This document shows, one piece after another, positions 7,782-15,461 of a stretch of DNA of 64,000 nt (positions are counted from its first letter, which is position 1; each line of letters starts with the position of its first letter). The stretch lies in the NCBI RefSeq assembly GCF_014203835.1, contig NZ_JACHJW010000001.1, positions 310,001-374,000 on the forward strand. Direction: 5' to 3'. Both the position numbers and the translations under genes were made by a program. This DNA comes from Micromonospora polyrhachis (GTDB lineage Bacteria; Actinomycetota; Actinomycetes; Mycobacteriales; Micromonosporaceae). The notes below the pieces were generated by a model that did no database searches, was not told the DNA's origin, and was given only the letters and a program-made list of their open reading frames with translations.

Positions 7782-9871
7782 CGGATCACCGCCCCATCCG
7801 CCCGGGTGGCCTCCGACGCGGGCTCGCCGCCCGGTGTCTGGACTACGGGCTCGCCGCCCGGTGTCTGATGCGCGGGCTCGACGTCCTCAGCCGGGGCGTG
7901 GCCGCCGAGCATCAGGGCCCGGACCAGCTCCGGCCGACCGGTCAGTTCGCCCACAGTGTGCTCGGCGACCATCGCACCCTTCTCCATGAAACAGATCCGG
8001 TCGGCCAGCGACAGTGCCACGTTGACCGACTGCTCCACCACCAGCAGCGAGGTGCCCTGTGCGTTGAGCCGGCGCAGCATCTCCAGCAGGCCGCCGACGA
8101 CGACCGGAGCCAGGCCGAGTGACAACTCGTCGACCAGCAGCATCCGGGGACGCTGGATCAGCGTCTTGGCGAGCACGAGCAGTTGCCGTTCACCGCCGGA
8201 CAGGGTGGCGGCGACCTGGTCCCGCCGCTCGTAGAGACGCGGGAAGACGGCGAACGCCGCGTCGACCCCCCGGTGCACCGCGTCGCTGCGCCGCCCCAGC
8301 GTGTAGCCGTGCATGCGCAGGTTCTCGGTGACGGTGAGCGAGCCGAAGACCGCCTGACCGACCACAGCCGACAGTCCGAGCTGGATCCGGCGGGGTGCGG
8401 TCAGCGTGGTCACATCGACCCCGCCGAGCCGCACCACCCCGGCGGCGGGACGGTGCAGCCCGGAGAGCACCCGCAGCAGAGTGGTCTTGCCGACCCCGTT
8501 CGGGCCGCAGATCGCCACCATCTCGCCGTCGTCGACGCGTACCGCCGCGTCGTAGAGCACCTGGACCGGACCGTGTGCCGCGTCGACGCCGGAGCAGGAG
8601 AGGGCGGCGGGACGTACGCCGCGGTGCGCCAGCCGGGCCACCTCCACCTCGTCGGCGAGCACCCGGGCCAACCGCTCGGCGTCGACCGGGGCGGTACGCC
8701 GGATCCGCCGGGCGTAGCCGATGCTGACCAGCACCGCCGCCGCGGCCACCACCAACGCCGGTCCGGCACTGTAGCGGGTTTCGAGGAGGGTGAGCAGGCC
8801 GGCTCCGCCCAGGCCACCGGCGAGGAACAGCACCGATGCCGCCGCCACGAACGCGGGACGGGCATCCGGGTGGAGTACCTCGGCAGCGACGCGCTCGCCC
8901 GAGACGGCGAGCGCGACCAGCGCACCGACGGCGACGGCCAGGCCCGCTGCGAACAGCACGACGCCGACCACCGTAGGGTCGGGCCCGACGAGCAGCGCAC
9001 CAGCGGCGGCGAGCAGTCCGGCCGGAGCTGCGACGACGGCGAGGCGAAGTGCCCACTTGCCGCGCAGCAGCACCGCGAGTACAGCCCCGCCGACCAGCGC
9101 GTCGCCGACGACACCGACAGCACCGCGCGGACCGAGACCGAACTCGGCGCGCAGCACATCGGTGGCGAAGACCAACGCCCCGGGCACGACCAGGCCGAGG
9201 CCCGCCTGGGCCAGCACGGCGGTACGTGCGGTGGCGGGGCGGGTGGCGTTGTCGAACAGGGGACGCAGCGCCGGTGGCCAGCCGACATCACTCAGTAGTT
9301 CCCCGGCGGTCGCCCCGGCCAGCGCGCCGAGCGTCACGAGGACACCCGCCGCCGCCCAGTGGTATCCGGACCCGCCACCGGTGCCCCCGGCGAGCAGCGC
9401 GGCCAGGCCGAGCCCGTTCAGCAGCCCCACGTGCCAGTACCGCAGGGTGGCTGTTCCGGCGGCGACCGCGCGACCGGCCACCATCAGGGCCGCCCAGGGC
9501 AGTCCGAGTGCGGTGAGCGCGAACAGCCCTGGCATCGGGGCGGCGACGTGGACGACCAACAGCAGCACGGCCCCCAGCGCGGCACCGGCGAGCAGCGCAG
9601 CCCGTACCGGATGGCGGTGCGGTACCCGCTGCACGACCGCGACGGTCGCCGCCGCGCCGAGCACCGCGGCGGCGATCACCGCGGCCAGCACGCTGGTCAG
9701 GTCGACACCGAGGCCACGGGCGAGTCCCGCAGCGCCGAGCAGCGGTACCCCGGTCAGTAGGCCGCCGGCCGTACCCGCGCTCCAGCCCGCGATCCGGGAA
9801 CGCCATGCCCCCGCACCGTCGTGGGTGGTGCCTGGCGGGACACTGCGGCGGGTGTCTTCATCGGGTCGCAA
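7778..9871 (-). CDS. Polytopic membrane domain fused to a LivF-type ABC ATPase
   Basis: A 697-residue protein. Residues about 30-385 contain roughly a dozen hydrophobic helices in an arrangement reminiscent of MFS-type proteins. The ATPase (about 420-660) has Walker A GPNGVGKTT (near 457), signature LSGGERQ (near 557) and the LivF-typical MLLVDELSLGLAP, where the Walker B Pro is replaced by Leu (DEL for DEP). A LivF ATPase joined to a membrane domain is not the usual architecture. The C-terminal tail has two nine-residue repeats beginning QTPGGEP. It is expected to work with the LivHMG fusion, whose start overlaps this stop by 4 bases. Whether the membrane part transports, anchors or senses is not clear. 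Confidence 0.75.
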   Translation of the reverse strand: MRPDEDTRRSVPPGTTHDGAGAWRSRIAGWSAGTAGGLLTGVPLLGAAGLARGLGVDLTSVLAAVIAAAVLGAAATVAVVQRVPHRHPVRAALLAGAALGAVLLLVVHVAAPMPGLFALTALGLPWAALMVAGRAVAAGTATLRYWHVGLLNGLGLAALLAGGTGGGSGYHWAAAGVLVTLGALAGATAGELLSDVGWPPALRPLFDNATRPATARTAVLAQAGLGLVVPGALVFATDVLRAEFGLGPRGAVGVVGDALVGGAVLAVLLRGKWALRLAVVAAPAGLLAAAGALLVGPDPTVVGVVLFAAGLAVAVGALVALAVSGERVAAEVLHPDARPAFVAAASVLFLAGGLGGAGLLTLLETRYSAGPALVVAAAAVLVSIGYARRIRRTAPVDAERLARVLADEVEVARLAHRGVRPAALSCSGVDAAHGPVQVLYDAAVRVDDGEMVAICGPNGVGKTTLLRVLSGLHRPAAGVVRLGGVDVTTLTAPRRIQLGLSAVVGQAVFGSLTVTENLRMHGYTLGRRSDAVHRGVDAAFAVFPRLYERRDQVAATLSGGERQLLVLAKTLIQRPRMLLVDELSLGLAPVVVGGLLEMLRRLNAQGTSLLVVEQSVNVALSLADRICFMEKGAMVAEHTVGELTGRPELVRALMLGGHAPAEDVEPAHQTPGGEPVVQTPGGEPASEATRADGAVIR
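7820..7867. repeat. Two-copy 27-base coding repeat
   Basis: An identical 21-base block occurs at 7820-7840 and 7847-7867, giving a 27-base period. It encodes the tandem QTPGGEP units at the C-terminus of the membrane-ATPase fusion, and a decayed third unit follows. Copy number may vary between strains. Confidence 0.8.
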
Positions 9872-11234
9872 AGGACACGCCCTCCCCGCGGTAGGTGAAG
9901 CAGGCGCAGCCGCTGTCGTAGCCGAACGCCCGGTAGCCGTTCGAGGCGGCGAACCTGCCCGGGCCGAGCCGTCCGGAGAATCCGGTCGCCGGCTGGAATT
10001 GCGTGTCGAGCCTGCCGACGGCCGTCAGCCACCGGTGCGCGTTGAGGTCCGCGCCGAGGTCCTTCGCGCCGGCCTGCAACAGCAGGATCGCGTCGCAGTA
10101 CGGGAAGGCCACGCGCGCGTTCTCGCGGGTGGCGAAGGACTCCCCCGCTGCGGCGAAGATGCCCAGGCAGGTTCGTTCGGCCTCGGTGGCCGGGAAGGCG
10201 TACTCCCGGTCGGCGACGTCCTGGCTCGGATTGAAGCCGATGCCCACCGCCCCGGTCAGGGCCTCGCGCGGAATGATGTCCGGGTTGCCGATCAGGAAGC
10301 TGGGATTGTCGTAGCTGGAGATGCCGTACCGGGCGGTGAAGCCCTGCGCGCTGGCCGAGGTGAGGAAGAAGGAGGCCAGCCGGGTCCCGCCGAGGAAGAA
10401 GACCCGCTCGACGCGCGTGGCCCGCAGGTCGACGGCGGCCTGGTTGAGTCCGGTGTTGAGGGTGCCCAGGTCGGTGCTGTCGATCCAGGCCACGGTGGGG
10501 GTGATCCCCCGCTGCTTCAGGTACGGCACCACGTGCTGCTCGTACATCGCCCGGTTGGCCGGTGCGTCCACCGCGACGATGCCCGCCTGCCGGGCCCCGT
10601 CGAAGAAGCCCTGCTGGGCCAGGGCCGGCAGGTACGCGCGCACGAAGTCGTCGTACAGCGGGTAGGCCGGGGAGAACAGGTACGGCGAGAGCCGCTGGTT
10701 GGTCGCCCGGTCGATGGTGATCAGGGTGGCGTCCAGCACCAGGGTGTGCCGCTGCGCGTAGCAGGGGCGGGCGTTGGACTGCAACTGACCGGTGAGCACG
10801 ACCGCGAACGCCCGGTCGTCCTGGGTGATCTGGTTGCAGAGCTTCTCCTCGGCGGCCGGTGAGTCGTCGCTCGCCTCGAAGTTGCGGAAGATCGCCCGCA
10901 TCTTCCGGCCGGCGATGCCGCCGTTGGCGTTGACGTAGCTCTCCAGCGCCCGCATCTGGCGCACCGGGTCACCGGCCGAGGCGGTGTTGAACCCGGTCAG
11001 TTCCCCCGTCTTGGTCAGGTCGGTACCGACGAACACGACGGTGACCGTGTCGGCGGTGACGCCGGGCCCGACACCGGTGCCGTCGGTGCCGTCCACGCCG
11101 GGCAGCACCGCGCCGCAGCTGACGAAGGCGAGCAGCGCGGCGACGACGGCGACGGTCGCCCGTACGGTCAGGCTTCGGTCCCGGCCGGTGGCCGAGCGAC
11201 GACCAGCGGTGTGGCTGCCAGGTGCGCGGCTCAT
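9858..11234 (-). CDS. ABC transporter substrate-binding lipoprotein (Liv type)
   Basis: A 458-residue extracytoplasmic binding protein of the periplasmic-binding-protein class used with Liv importers. The N-terminus has a basic region and a hydrophobic stretch ending LAFVSC (Cys40), a plausible though imperfect lipobox. The mature part begins with the family-typical TVTVVFVGTDLTKTGELTG and contains YVNANGGIAGRKMR (near 97-110), characteristic of type I ligand-binding folds. Several cysteines occur in the C-terminal half. The ATG at 11234 overlaps the upstream stop (ATGA), and the 3' end overlaps the next start by 14 bases. It should capture the ligand for the fused importer encoded downstream. 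Confidence 0.8.
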   Translation of the reverse strand: MSRAPGSHTAGRRSATGRDRSLTVRATVAVVAALLAFVSCGAVLPGVDGTDGTGVGPGVTADTVTVVFVGTDLTKTGELTGFNTASAGDPVRQMRALESYVNANGGIAGRKMRAIFRNFEASDDSPAAEEKLCNQITQDDRAFAVVLTGQLQSNARPCYAQRHTLVLDATLITIDRATNQRLSPYLFSPAYPLYDDFVRAYLPALAQQGFFDGARQAGIVAVDAPANRAMYEQHVVPYLKQRGITPTVAWIDSTDLGTLNTGLNQAAVDLRATRVERVFFLGGTRLASFFLTSASAQGFTARYGISSYDNPSFLIGNPDIIPREALTGAVGIGFNPSQDVADREYAFPATEAERTCLGIFAAAGESFATRENARVAFPYCDAILLLQAGAKDLGADLNAHRWLTAVGRLDTQFQPATGFSGRLGPGRFAASNGYRAFGYDSGCACFTYRGEGVSFATR

Positions 11235-12448
11235 CGCGGGCTCCCGAGGTGTGTGTCGAGCGCGGTCAGGTCGATCACGGCGGCGGCGTTCCGGTGGCCA
11301 CCGGGTGCTCCGGCCAGCGAGGCCGCGCCCGGGCGGGCGGCGAGCACCGCGTCGAGGGCGGCGAGGTCGATGACCGCGGTGCCGGTCGGCCCTTCGGCGT
11401 CGGCTCCGTTCGGCAGTCCGGCGTCGCCGAGCAGGTCCCGCAGCCCGCCGACGCTCAGGTGGGCGCGGGCCCGCCGACGCAGCCGACCGGCGCCGGGAGC
11501 GTCGTCGAAGACGAGGTACGCCCCGAGCGAGCCGACCCGCACGACGGGCGGCAGCAGCGTGCCGGCCGGGGCAGCGGCCATCGTGGGCAGCGGCGGGCGG
11601 TTGCGACGGTTGCGACGATTGGCAACCCGACGGGCGACGCCCACGACGATCATCGCCGCGCCGAGCAGGTGCAGCCCGAAGAGGCCCCACGGGTACTTGC
11701 GGAACGTCACCTCGGCCGGGCTGAACCCGCCCAGGTCGGCCCGCACGGTGTACCGGCCGAAGGCGGCGAACGGGGTGGTCACGGGCACCCGGTAGGTGCG
11801 CGTCTCGCCCGGCCGGATGTCGCCGGTGCCGGGTGTGCTGACCCGGTCGCCGCCGCCGCTGCGACCGAACTGGACGTTGAGCGGCGGGTTGGGCAGCGGC
11901 TGCGGCCCGGGATTGTGGACGGTGTAGACGAAGGTTCGGGTCGCCGCCGCGCCGAAGAGGCTTCGCCAGCCCTGCCGGCCGACGATCCTCGCCTCGACGA
12001 GGTCGAGCCGGACCGGGGCGGCTGCGGCTGTGGGGGTCTCCCCCATGGGGTGTCCGGTGAGTCCCAGTGGCGCGTCGGCCTGGCCGCGCGCGGTACCGCC
12101 GACCAGCGTGGCGTGCACGACGCACGGGCAGGGCACCGGCGGGGCGCTGAGCACGAACTGCACCGCGAAGGTGCCGTCCGGGCGCACCGGGACGGCTAGA
12201 GCGGCCCGCATGTCGCAGGCGGCCGAGCCGGCGATGGCAAGCTGCCCGCACGTGACGAGCTGGACCAGTGCGCCGCTGGGCCAGCCGCTGCCGGTCACCC
12301 CGAGCTGGTCGCCCGGGGCCGCCGCCGGGGCGGCGAGGGTGAGTTGCTCGGCGGCCCACGCCGGACCGGTGGGCAGTGCCAGCCCGGCGGCCAGCCCGCA
12401 GGCCAGCCCGCACACGGCGGCGGTCAGGGTACGCACGATCCTCGTCAT
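11231..12448 (-). CDS. Exported neocarzinostatin-like/beta-sandwich membrane protein
   Basis: A 405-residue protein with a signal peptide (1-32, ending AWA). An N-terminal domain (about 33-118) resembles the neocarzinostatin fold, with strands, VTGSGW and Cys at 67, 78, 107 and 109. A second beta domain with NPGPQPLPNPPLNVQFG follows. A single transmembrane helix (about 250-272) is followed by an Arg/Asn-rich stop-transfer segment and a cytoplasmic tail of about 120 residues. The tail ends in two related segments, AVIDLAALDAVL and AVIDLTALDTHL, which could bind a cytoplasmic partner. It overlaps both neighbours by 4 bases. The function is unknown. The topology suggests a link between surface and cytoplasm. 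Confidence 0.65.
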   Translation of the reverse strand: MTRIVRTLTAAVCGLACGLAAGLALPTGPAWAAEQLTLAAPAAAPGDQLGVTGSGWPSGALVQLVTCGQLAIAGSAACDMRAALAVPVRPDGTFAVQFVLSAPPVPCPCVVHATLVGGTARGQADAPLGLTGHPMGETPTAAAAPVRLDLVEARIVGRQGWRSLFGAAATRTFVYTVHNPGPQPLPNPPLNVQFGRSGGGDRVSTPGTGDIRPGETRTYRVPVTTPFAAFGRYTVRADLGGFSPAEVTFRKYPWGLFGLHLLGAAMIVVGVARRVANRRNRRNRPPLPTMAAAPAGTLLPPVVRVGSLGAYLVFDDAPGAGRLRRRARAHLSVGGLRDLLGDAGLPNGADAEGPTGTAVIDLAALDAVLAARPGAASLAGAPGGHRNAAAVIDLTALDTHLGSPR

Positions 12449-13473
12449 CCGACCTCCGCGGGTGTGCGGACGCGCCGGACGCCCCGGGGGCGGGCCGCCT
12501 CGGTGCGGCGGCGCCTACGCCAGGCCACGACCCCGGCGGCGATCAGCGCGGCGAGTACGGCGAGGCCGGTCCAGGAGACGACGACGGTACGGGTGGTCCG
12601 CACCGTCAACACGCCACCGTCGGCCTTCGCCGTCACGGTGGCGGTAACGATGTCGACCGGCCACAGCCCGGTGAACTGGGCACGCATCCGCGCCTCGGCA
12701 CCCGGCACCAGGTCGAGTTGTGGAGTGGCGCCACGTTGGCGGATCTGATGTCCGAACAGGCCGGCGGCGGTGACCGTGATGGTGGGGGCGAGGTGCAGGT
12801 TGCCGGTGTTGGCCAGGGTGTACTCCAGTGCACCGTCGACCGGTGTGGGCAGCCACGGTGTCCGGTGCGTCAGATCCAGGTCGGCGAGGTTGAGGCCGGG
12901 CACCTCGGGCCCGGCCACCCGCAGGTAGATGCGGGCACCGACGGCCCGCTGCACCGCGACGGCGACGCCGTTCTGCTCGCTCCGACCGCCCGGGACGGCC
13001 TCCATGGCGACGATGCCGCCGACGTGGTCGCCGGGGCTGGCGTTGGTCGGGATGGTGATGGAGAACGGGATGTCGGCCTGCGCCTTGGGCGGGATCACGA
13101 CCGTACGGGCACCGACCGCCGTCCACACCCCGATGTCCGAGTGCTTCTCGTCGAGCCGGCGCAGTGCGAATCCGCCGTCGCGTGCGGTGTTGTAGGCGTC
13201 CGCGCCGTACAGGGTGAAGGTGCGTTCGGTGTCGGTGCGGTTGATCACCCGTACCGAGTCGGTGAGGGTCCGGCCGGCGGGCGATTCGAGGAAGAAGTAG
13301 AGCCGGGGGGCGGGCCCGGCGTTGGCGGGCGGGGTGGGCATGACGGCCCACTCGCCGTTGTCCGCGGCGGTGGCCGGCCCGGCCGGAACGACGGTCGACG
13401 CGACAGCGGCGAAAGCGGCGGCGAGGGCGGCCACACCGGTGCGGAGGCGACGCGGCCAGAGGGGGTGACACAC
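12445..13473 (-). CDS. DUF916-like WxL-interacting membrane protein
   Basis: A 342-residue protein from the preferred GTG at 13473. Signal peptide at 1-36 and a DUF916-like domain (about 45-180) with the family-typical LYFFLESPAGRTLTDSVRV. A second beta domain follows (about 185-290), then a transmembrane helix (about 295-317) and a strongly basic tail RRRRR. This matches the architecture of Firmicute WxL-interacting proteins: signal, DUF916, second domain, membrane anchor. The gene directly upstream encodes a WxL-like protein, which supports the pairing. A start at 13530 would begin inside a hairpin and is less likely; the inner GTG has GAAGGG upstream. Confidence 0.75.
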   Translation of the reverse strand: MCHPLWPRRLRTGVAALAAAFAAVASTVVPAGPATAADNGEWAVMPTPPANAGPAPRLYFFLESPAGRTLTDSVRVINRTDTERTFTLYGADAYNTARDGGFALRRLDEKHSDIGVWTAVGARTVVIPPKAQADIPFSITIPTNASPGDHVGGIVAMEAVPGGRSEQNGVAVAVQRAVGARIYLRVAGPEVPGLNLADLDLTHRTPWLPTPVDGALEYTLANTGNLHLAPTITVTAAGLFGHQIRQRGATPQLDLVPGAEARMRAQFTGLWPVDIVTATVTAKADGGVLTVRTTRTVVVSWTGLAVLAALIAAGVVAWRRRRRTEAARPRGVRRVRTPAEVG

Positions 13474-13499
13474 GCGGTTGCACCCTTCGACTGGTCGAT

Positions 13500-13530
13500 G
13501 TGGGGCGGCCGGCTCGACCGACCGCCCCAC
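13500..13530 (-). terminator. Inverted repeat after the WxL-like gene, possible attenuator
   Basis: A perfect 9-bp stem GTGGGGCGG/CCGCCCCAC with a 13-base loop lies 14 bases after the stop of the WxL-like gene. It could partly end transcription or protect the 3' end of the first message, so that the abundant surface protein is made in excess over the transporter. Confidence 0.5.
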
Positions 13531-13543
13531 GTCGAGGCGGTCC

Positions 13544-15196
13544 TCAGCTCAGGGTGAGCGTGAGGGTCGCAGCGTAGGTACCGGCGAGCTGGTTCGCCGG
13601 CACGGAGAGGGTCAGTCCGGCTGCGGCGTCGAAGCTGCCGCCCGTACCGGTGGCGCTGGTCGGTGCGGAGCAGAGCGTCGCCCCGTCGACCGTGCCCGGG
13701 GTGCCGGGCACCGCAGCAACCGCGTTGGTCGCGCCGGCGGTGCCGACGCAGGCCGGTGTCCAGGACAGGTTGCTCTTGGCGATGGTTCCGCCGGGGGTGC
13801 CGGTGAAGTCGGTGACCGTGCCGACGAGGCTCCACCCGAAGGTGCTGCCCCGGTAGTCGGCCACCGTCACGGTCGACAGGCTGCCCGTCGTCGTCTGCAC
13901 GGTGCCGCCGACGGTGACGCCGGCGAACGTGATGTTGCCGCTGCCGGCGGCGCGAGCCATCGACAGGTTGCCGGCGGTCACGGTCTCCGACAGGTTGTAC
14001 GACAGGATGCAGCTGCCGGTCGTGGCGGAGCCGGTCTTGGCAACGCACGAGTCAGCCGATGCTGTCCAGGCGGAGATTGCGAACAGGGCGCCGGACTGCG
14101 CGCCGATGTACGCGGTGGTGGCGTCCGTGACGGTGAAGGTGGCGTTGATTCCACCGCTGGCGCCGGCCGTGGCCGTCGTTGCCGGGTCGCTCGTCGCGGG
14201 CGGCGGCGGGGGGCCGGTGAGTGCCTTGTAGCCGCCGATCGTGACCGTGCTGCCCGGGTTCCAGTTGGTGCCGGTGACCGCCACCACGGTGCCGGAGCCG
14301 CCACCGCTGGGGGTGATCGCGATGCTCGGCGAACCGAGGATCGTGATCGGGACGGAGACCGTGTTGGTCCCGTCCGAGACCGCCAGGGTACGTGCCCCCG
14401 AGGTGGCCCCGCTGGGCACCGTGAGTGTGCCGGTGCCGGCACCGGCGGCGTCGGTCGTGCCCGTGCCGGAGCCTTCGGGCGTGCCGGTGCCGTCGGCGGC
14501 GCGCAGTGTCGCGGTCAGGGCGGTGGACGGCGCGAGGCCGCTCACCGCGTAGTTGATGACGTTGCCGGCCCGGGCATACCCGGTCACGGTCTGGCCGGTC
14601 ACCGAGGTGACCGAGACCGTGCCGCCGAAGACGGTGAAGCTCTCCACGATGTGGGTCGGGACCGGTGCTGCCTTGTGGTCCCGGTCGCCCTCTGCGGAGC
14701 AGTACGTCTTGGCGACCGGGTTGTCGAGGATGACCCGGTTGACGGTCAGCGTCGCCGCTCCCGTCGCGCCGGCCACGTAGGTGCCGGTGGCGGTGATCGG
14801 ACCGGTTCGGGCGTTACCCGGGATCGGACCGGCGGGGTAGTTGGGTTGGCTGAGCGTGACCGAGCCGCTCTGCGAGCCACCCAGTACTGCCTCCACCACG
14901 ATCGGCACGTCACCGGGGTTGATGGCGACCGGGCCGTTGAGCGGACCGGCCGCCGCGGTGAAGGTGACCGTCACGGTCTGCCCCGGGCTCGGCGTTGCCG
15001 GCGTCTGGGTGAGCCCGTACGTGTCGTCCCAGTTGGTCGGCGAGCTGCCGGTACCGGCATCGTTGAAGTACAGCCGGCAGCCCAGGTTGCCCGGGGTGGG
15101 GCCGTACGCCTGCGCGGGGGACACACAGACCGCGGTGGTGATGGCGGCCAACGCCGCCACCACCGCCGCTGTAGCCGTAGTTCTGAACAAACCCAT
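13544..15196 (-). CDS. Secreted WxL-like surface protein, first gene of the operon
   Basis: A 550-residue secreted protein. Signal peptide at 1-30 (cleavage after AQA). A module at 31-190 is shared with the LPxTG protein at the far end of the operon. An Ig-like segment and a Thr/Ala/Gly-rich stretch with PPPPP follow. The C-terminal domain (about 355-550) is WxL-like, with a W-S-L motif at Trp455-Leu457 in FGWSLVGTVTDFTG and an end AGTYAATLTLTLS. That end matches WxL termini except that the second Trp is Leu. WxL domains bind the cell wall non-covalently, and the DUF916-like partner is the next gene. There is no membrane anchor. The ribosome site GGAAGGAG is strong. Confidence 0.7.
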   Translation of the reverse strand: MGLFRTTATAAVVAALAAITTAVCVSPAQAYGPTPGNLGCRLYFNDAGTGSSPTNWDDTYGLTQTPATPSPGQTVTVTFTAAAGPLNGPVAINPGDVPIVVEAVLGGSQSGSVTLSQPNYPAGPIPGNARTGPITATGTYVAGATGAATLTVNRVILDNPVAKTYCSAEGDRDHKAAPVPTHIVESFTVFGGTVSVTSVTGQTVTGYARAGNVINYAVSGLAPSTALTATLRAADGTGTPEGSGTGTTDAAGAGTGTLTVPSGATSGARTLAVSDGTNTVSVPITILGSPSIAITPSGGGSGTVVAVTGTNWNPGSTVTIGGYKALTGPPPPPATSDPATTATAGASGGINATFTVTDATTAYIGAQSGALFAISAWTASADSCVAKTGSATTGSCILSYNLSETVTAGNLSMARAAGSGNITFAGVTVGGTVQTTTGSLSTVTVADYRGSTFGWSLVGTVTDFTGTPGGTIAKSNLSWTPACVGTAGATNAVAAVPGTPGTVDGATLCSAPTSATGTGGSFDAAAGLTLSVPANQLAGTYAATLTLTLS

Positions 15197-15239
15197 TGCG
15201 GTCCCGCTCTCCTTCCCGTGGGGAACGGTGCACCCCTGA

Positions 15240-15271
15240 CCACTGTTTCGCCAGTGGAAACAATGGTTTCC
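15240..15271. promoter_or_regulatory. Overlapping palindromes upstream of the surface operon
   Basis: Two adjoining inverted repeats lie 44-75 bases upstream of the WxL-like gene: CCACTG-N6-CAGTGG (15240-15257) and GGAAAC-N4-GTTTCC (15256-15271). They are well placed to be operators of the 12-kb operon. The second repeat recurs before the divergent SDR gene. Confidence 0.55.
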
Positions 15272-15431
15272 AAAACTGGATAGGTTTCATAAAGGCAGCC
15301 AGCCCACCCTCCTGTCAATAGCCCGACAGGCGATTTGACGCCGACCGATTCGATCGATCCCGCGAGCAGCACAGCGCCATCCACAGGTTTCGCGAGACGG
15401 CCTTGGCAGCGGACCGGAGATGGGGCAGAGT

Positions 15432-15446
15432 GGAAACGGCGTTTCC
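15432..15446. promoter_or_regulatory. GGAAAC-N3-GTTTCC palindrome before the SDR gene
   Basis: A perfect 6+6-bp palindrome ends just upstream of the AGGGAGG ribosome site of the SDR gene, a typical place for a repressor to bind. It matches one of the palindromes in front of the surface operon. Confidence 0.55.
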
Positions 15447-15461
15447 CTTAGGGAGGTTCGA

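Noticed and set aside
4905-7868. 987-codon open frame on the plus strand opposite the LivHMG fusion
   Set aside because: Its translation is low-complexity, rich in Arg, Gly, Asp and Gln, with no domain. It is the antisense shadow of a high-GC gene whose own frame has clear ABC motifs.
9858-12413. 851-codon frame starting upstream of the binding-protein gene
   Set aside because: The first 390 codons are an Arg-rich shadow of the 405-residue gene in another frame. The lipoprotein signal begins at the ATG at 11234.
4156-12448. Enediyne antibiotic cluster suggested by neocarzinostatin-like proteins
   Set aside because: No polyketide synthase, tailoring or resistance genes occur in the window, and the proteins are membrane-anchored members of a transporter/surface operon.
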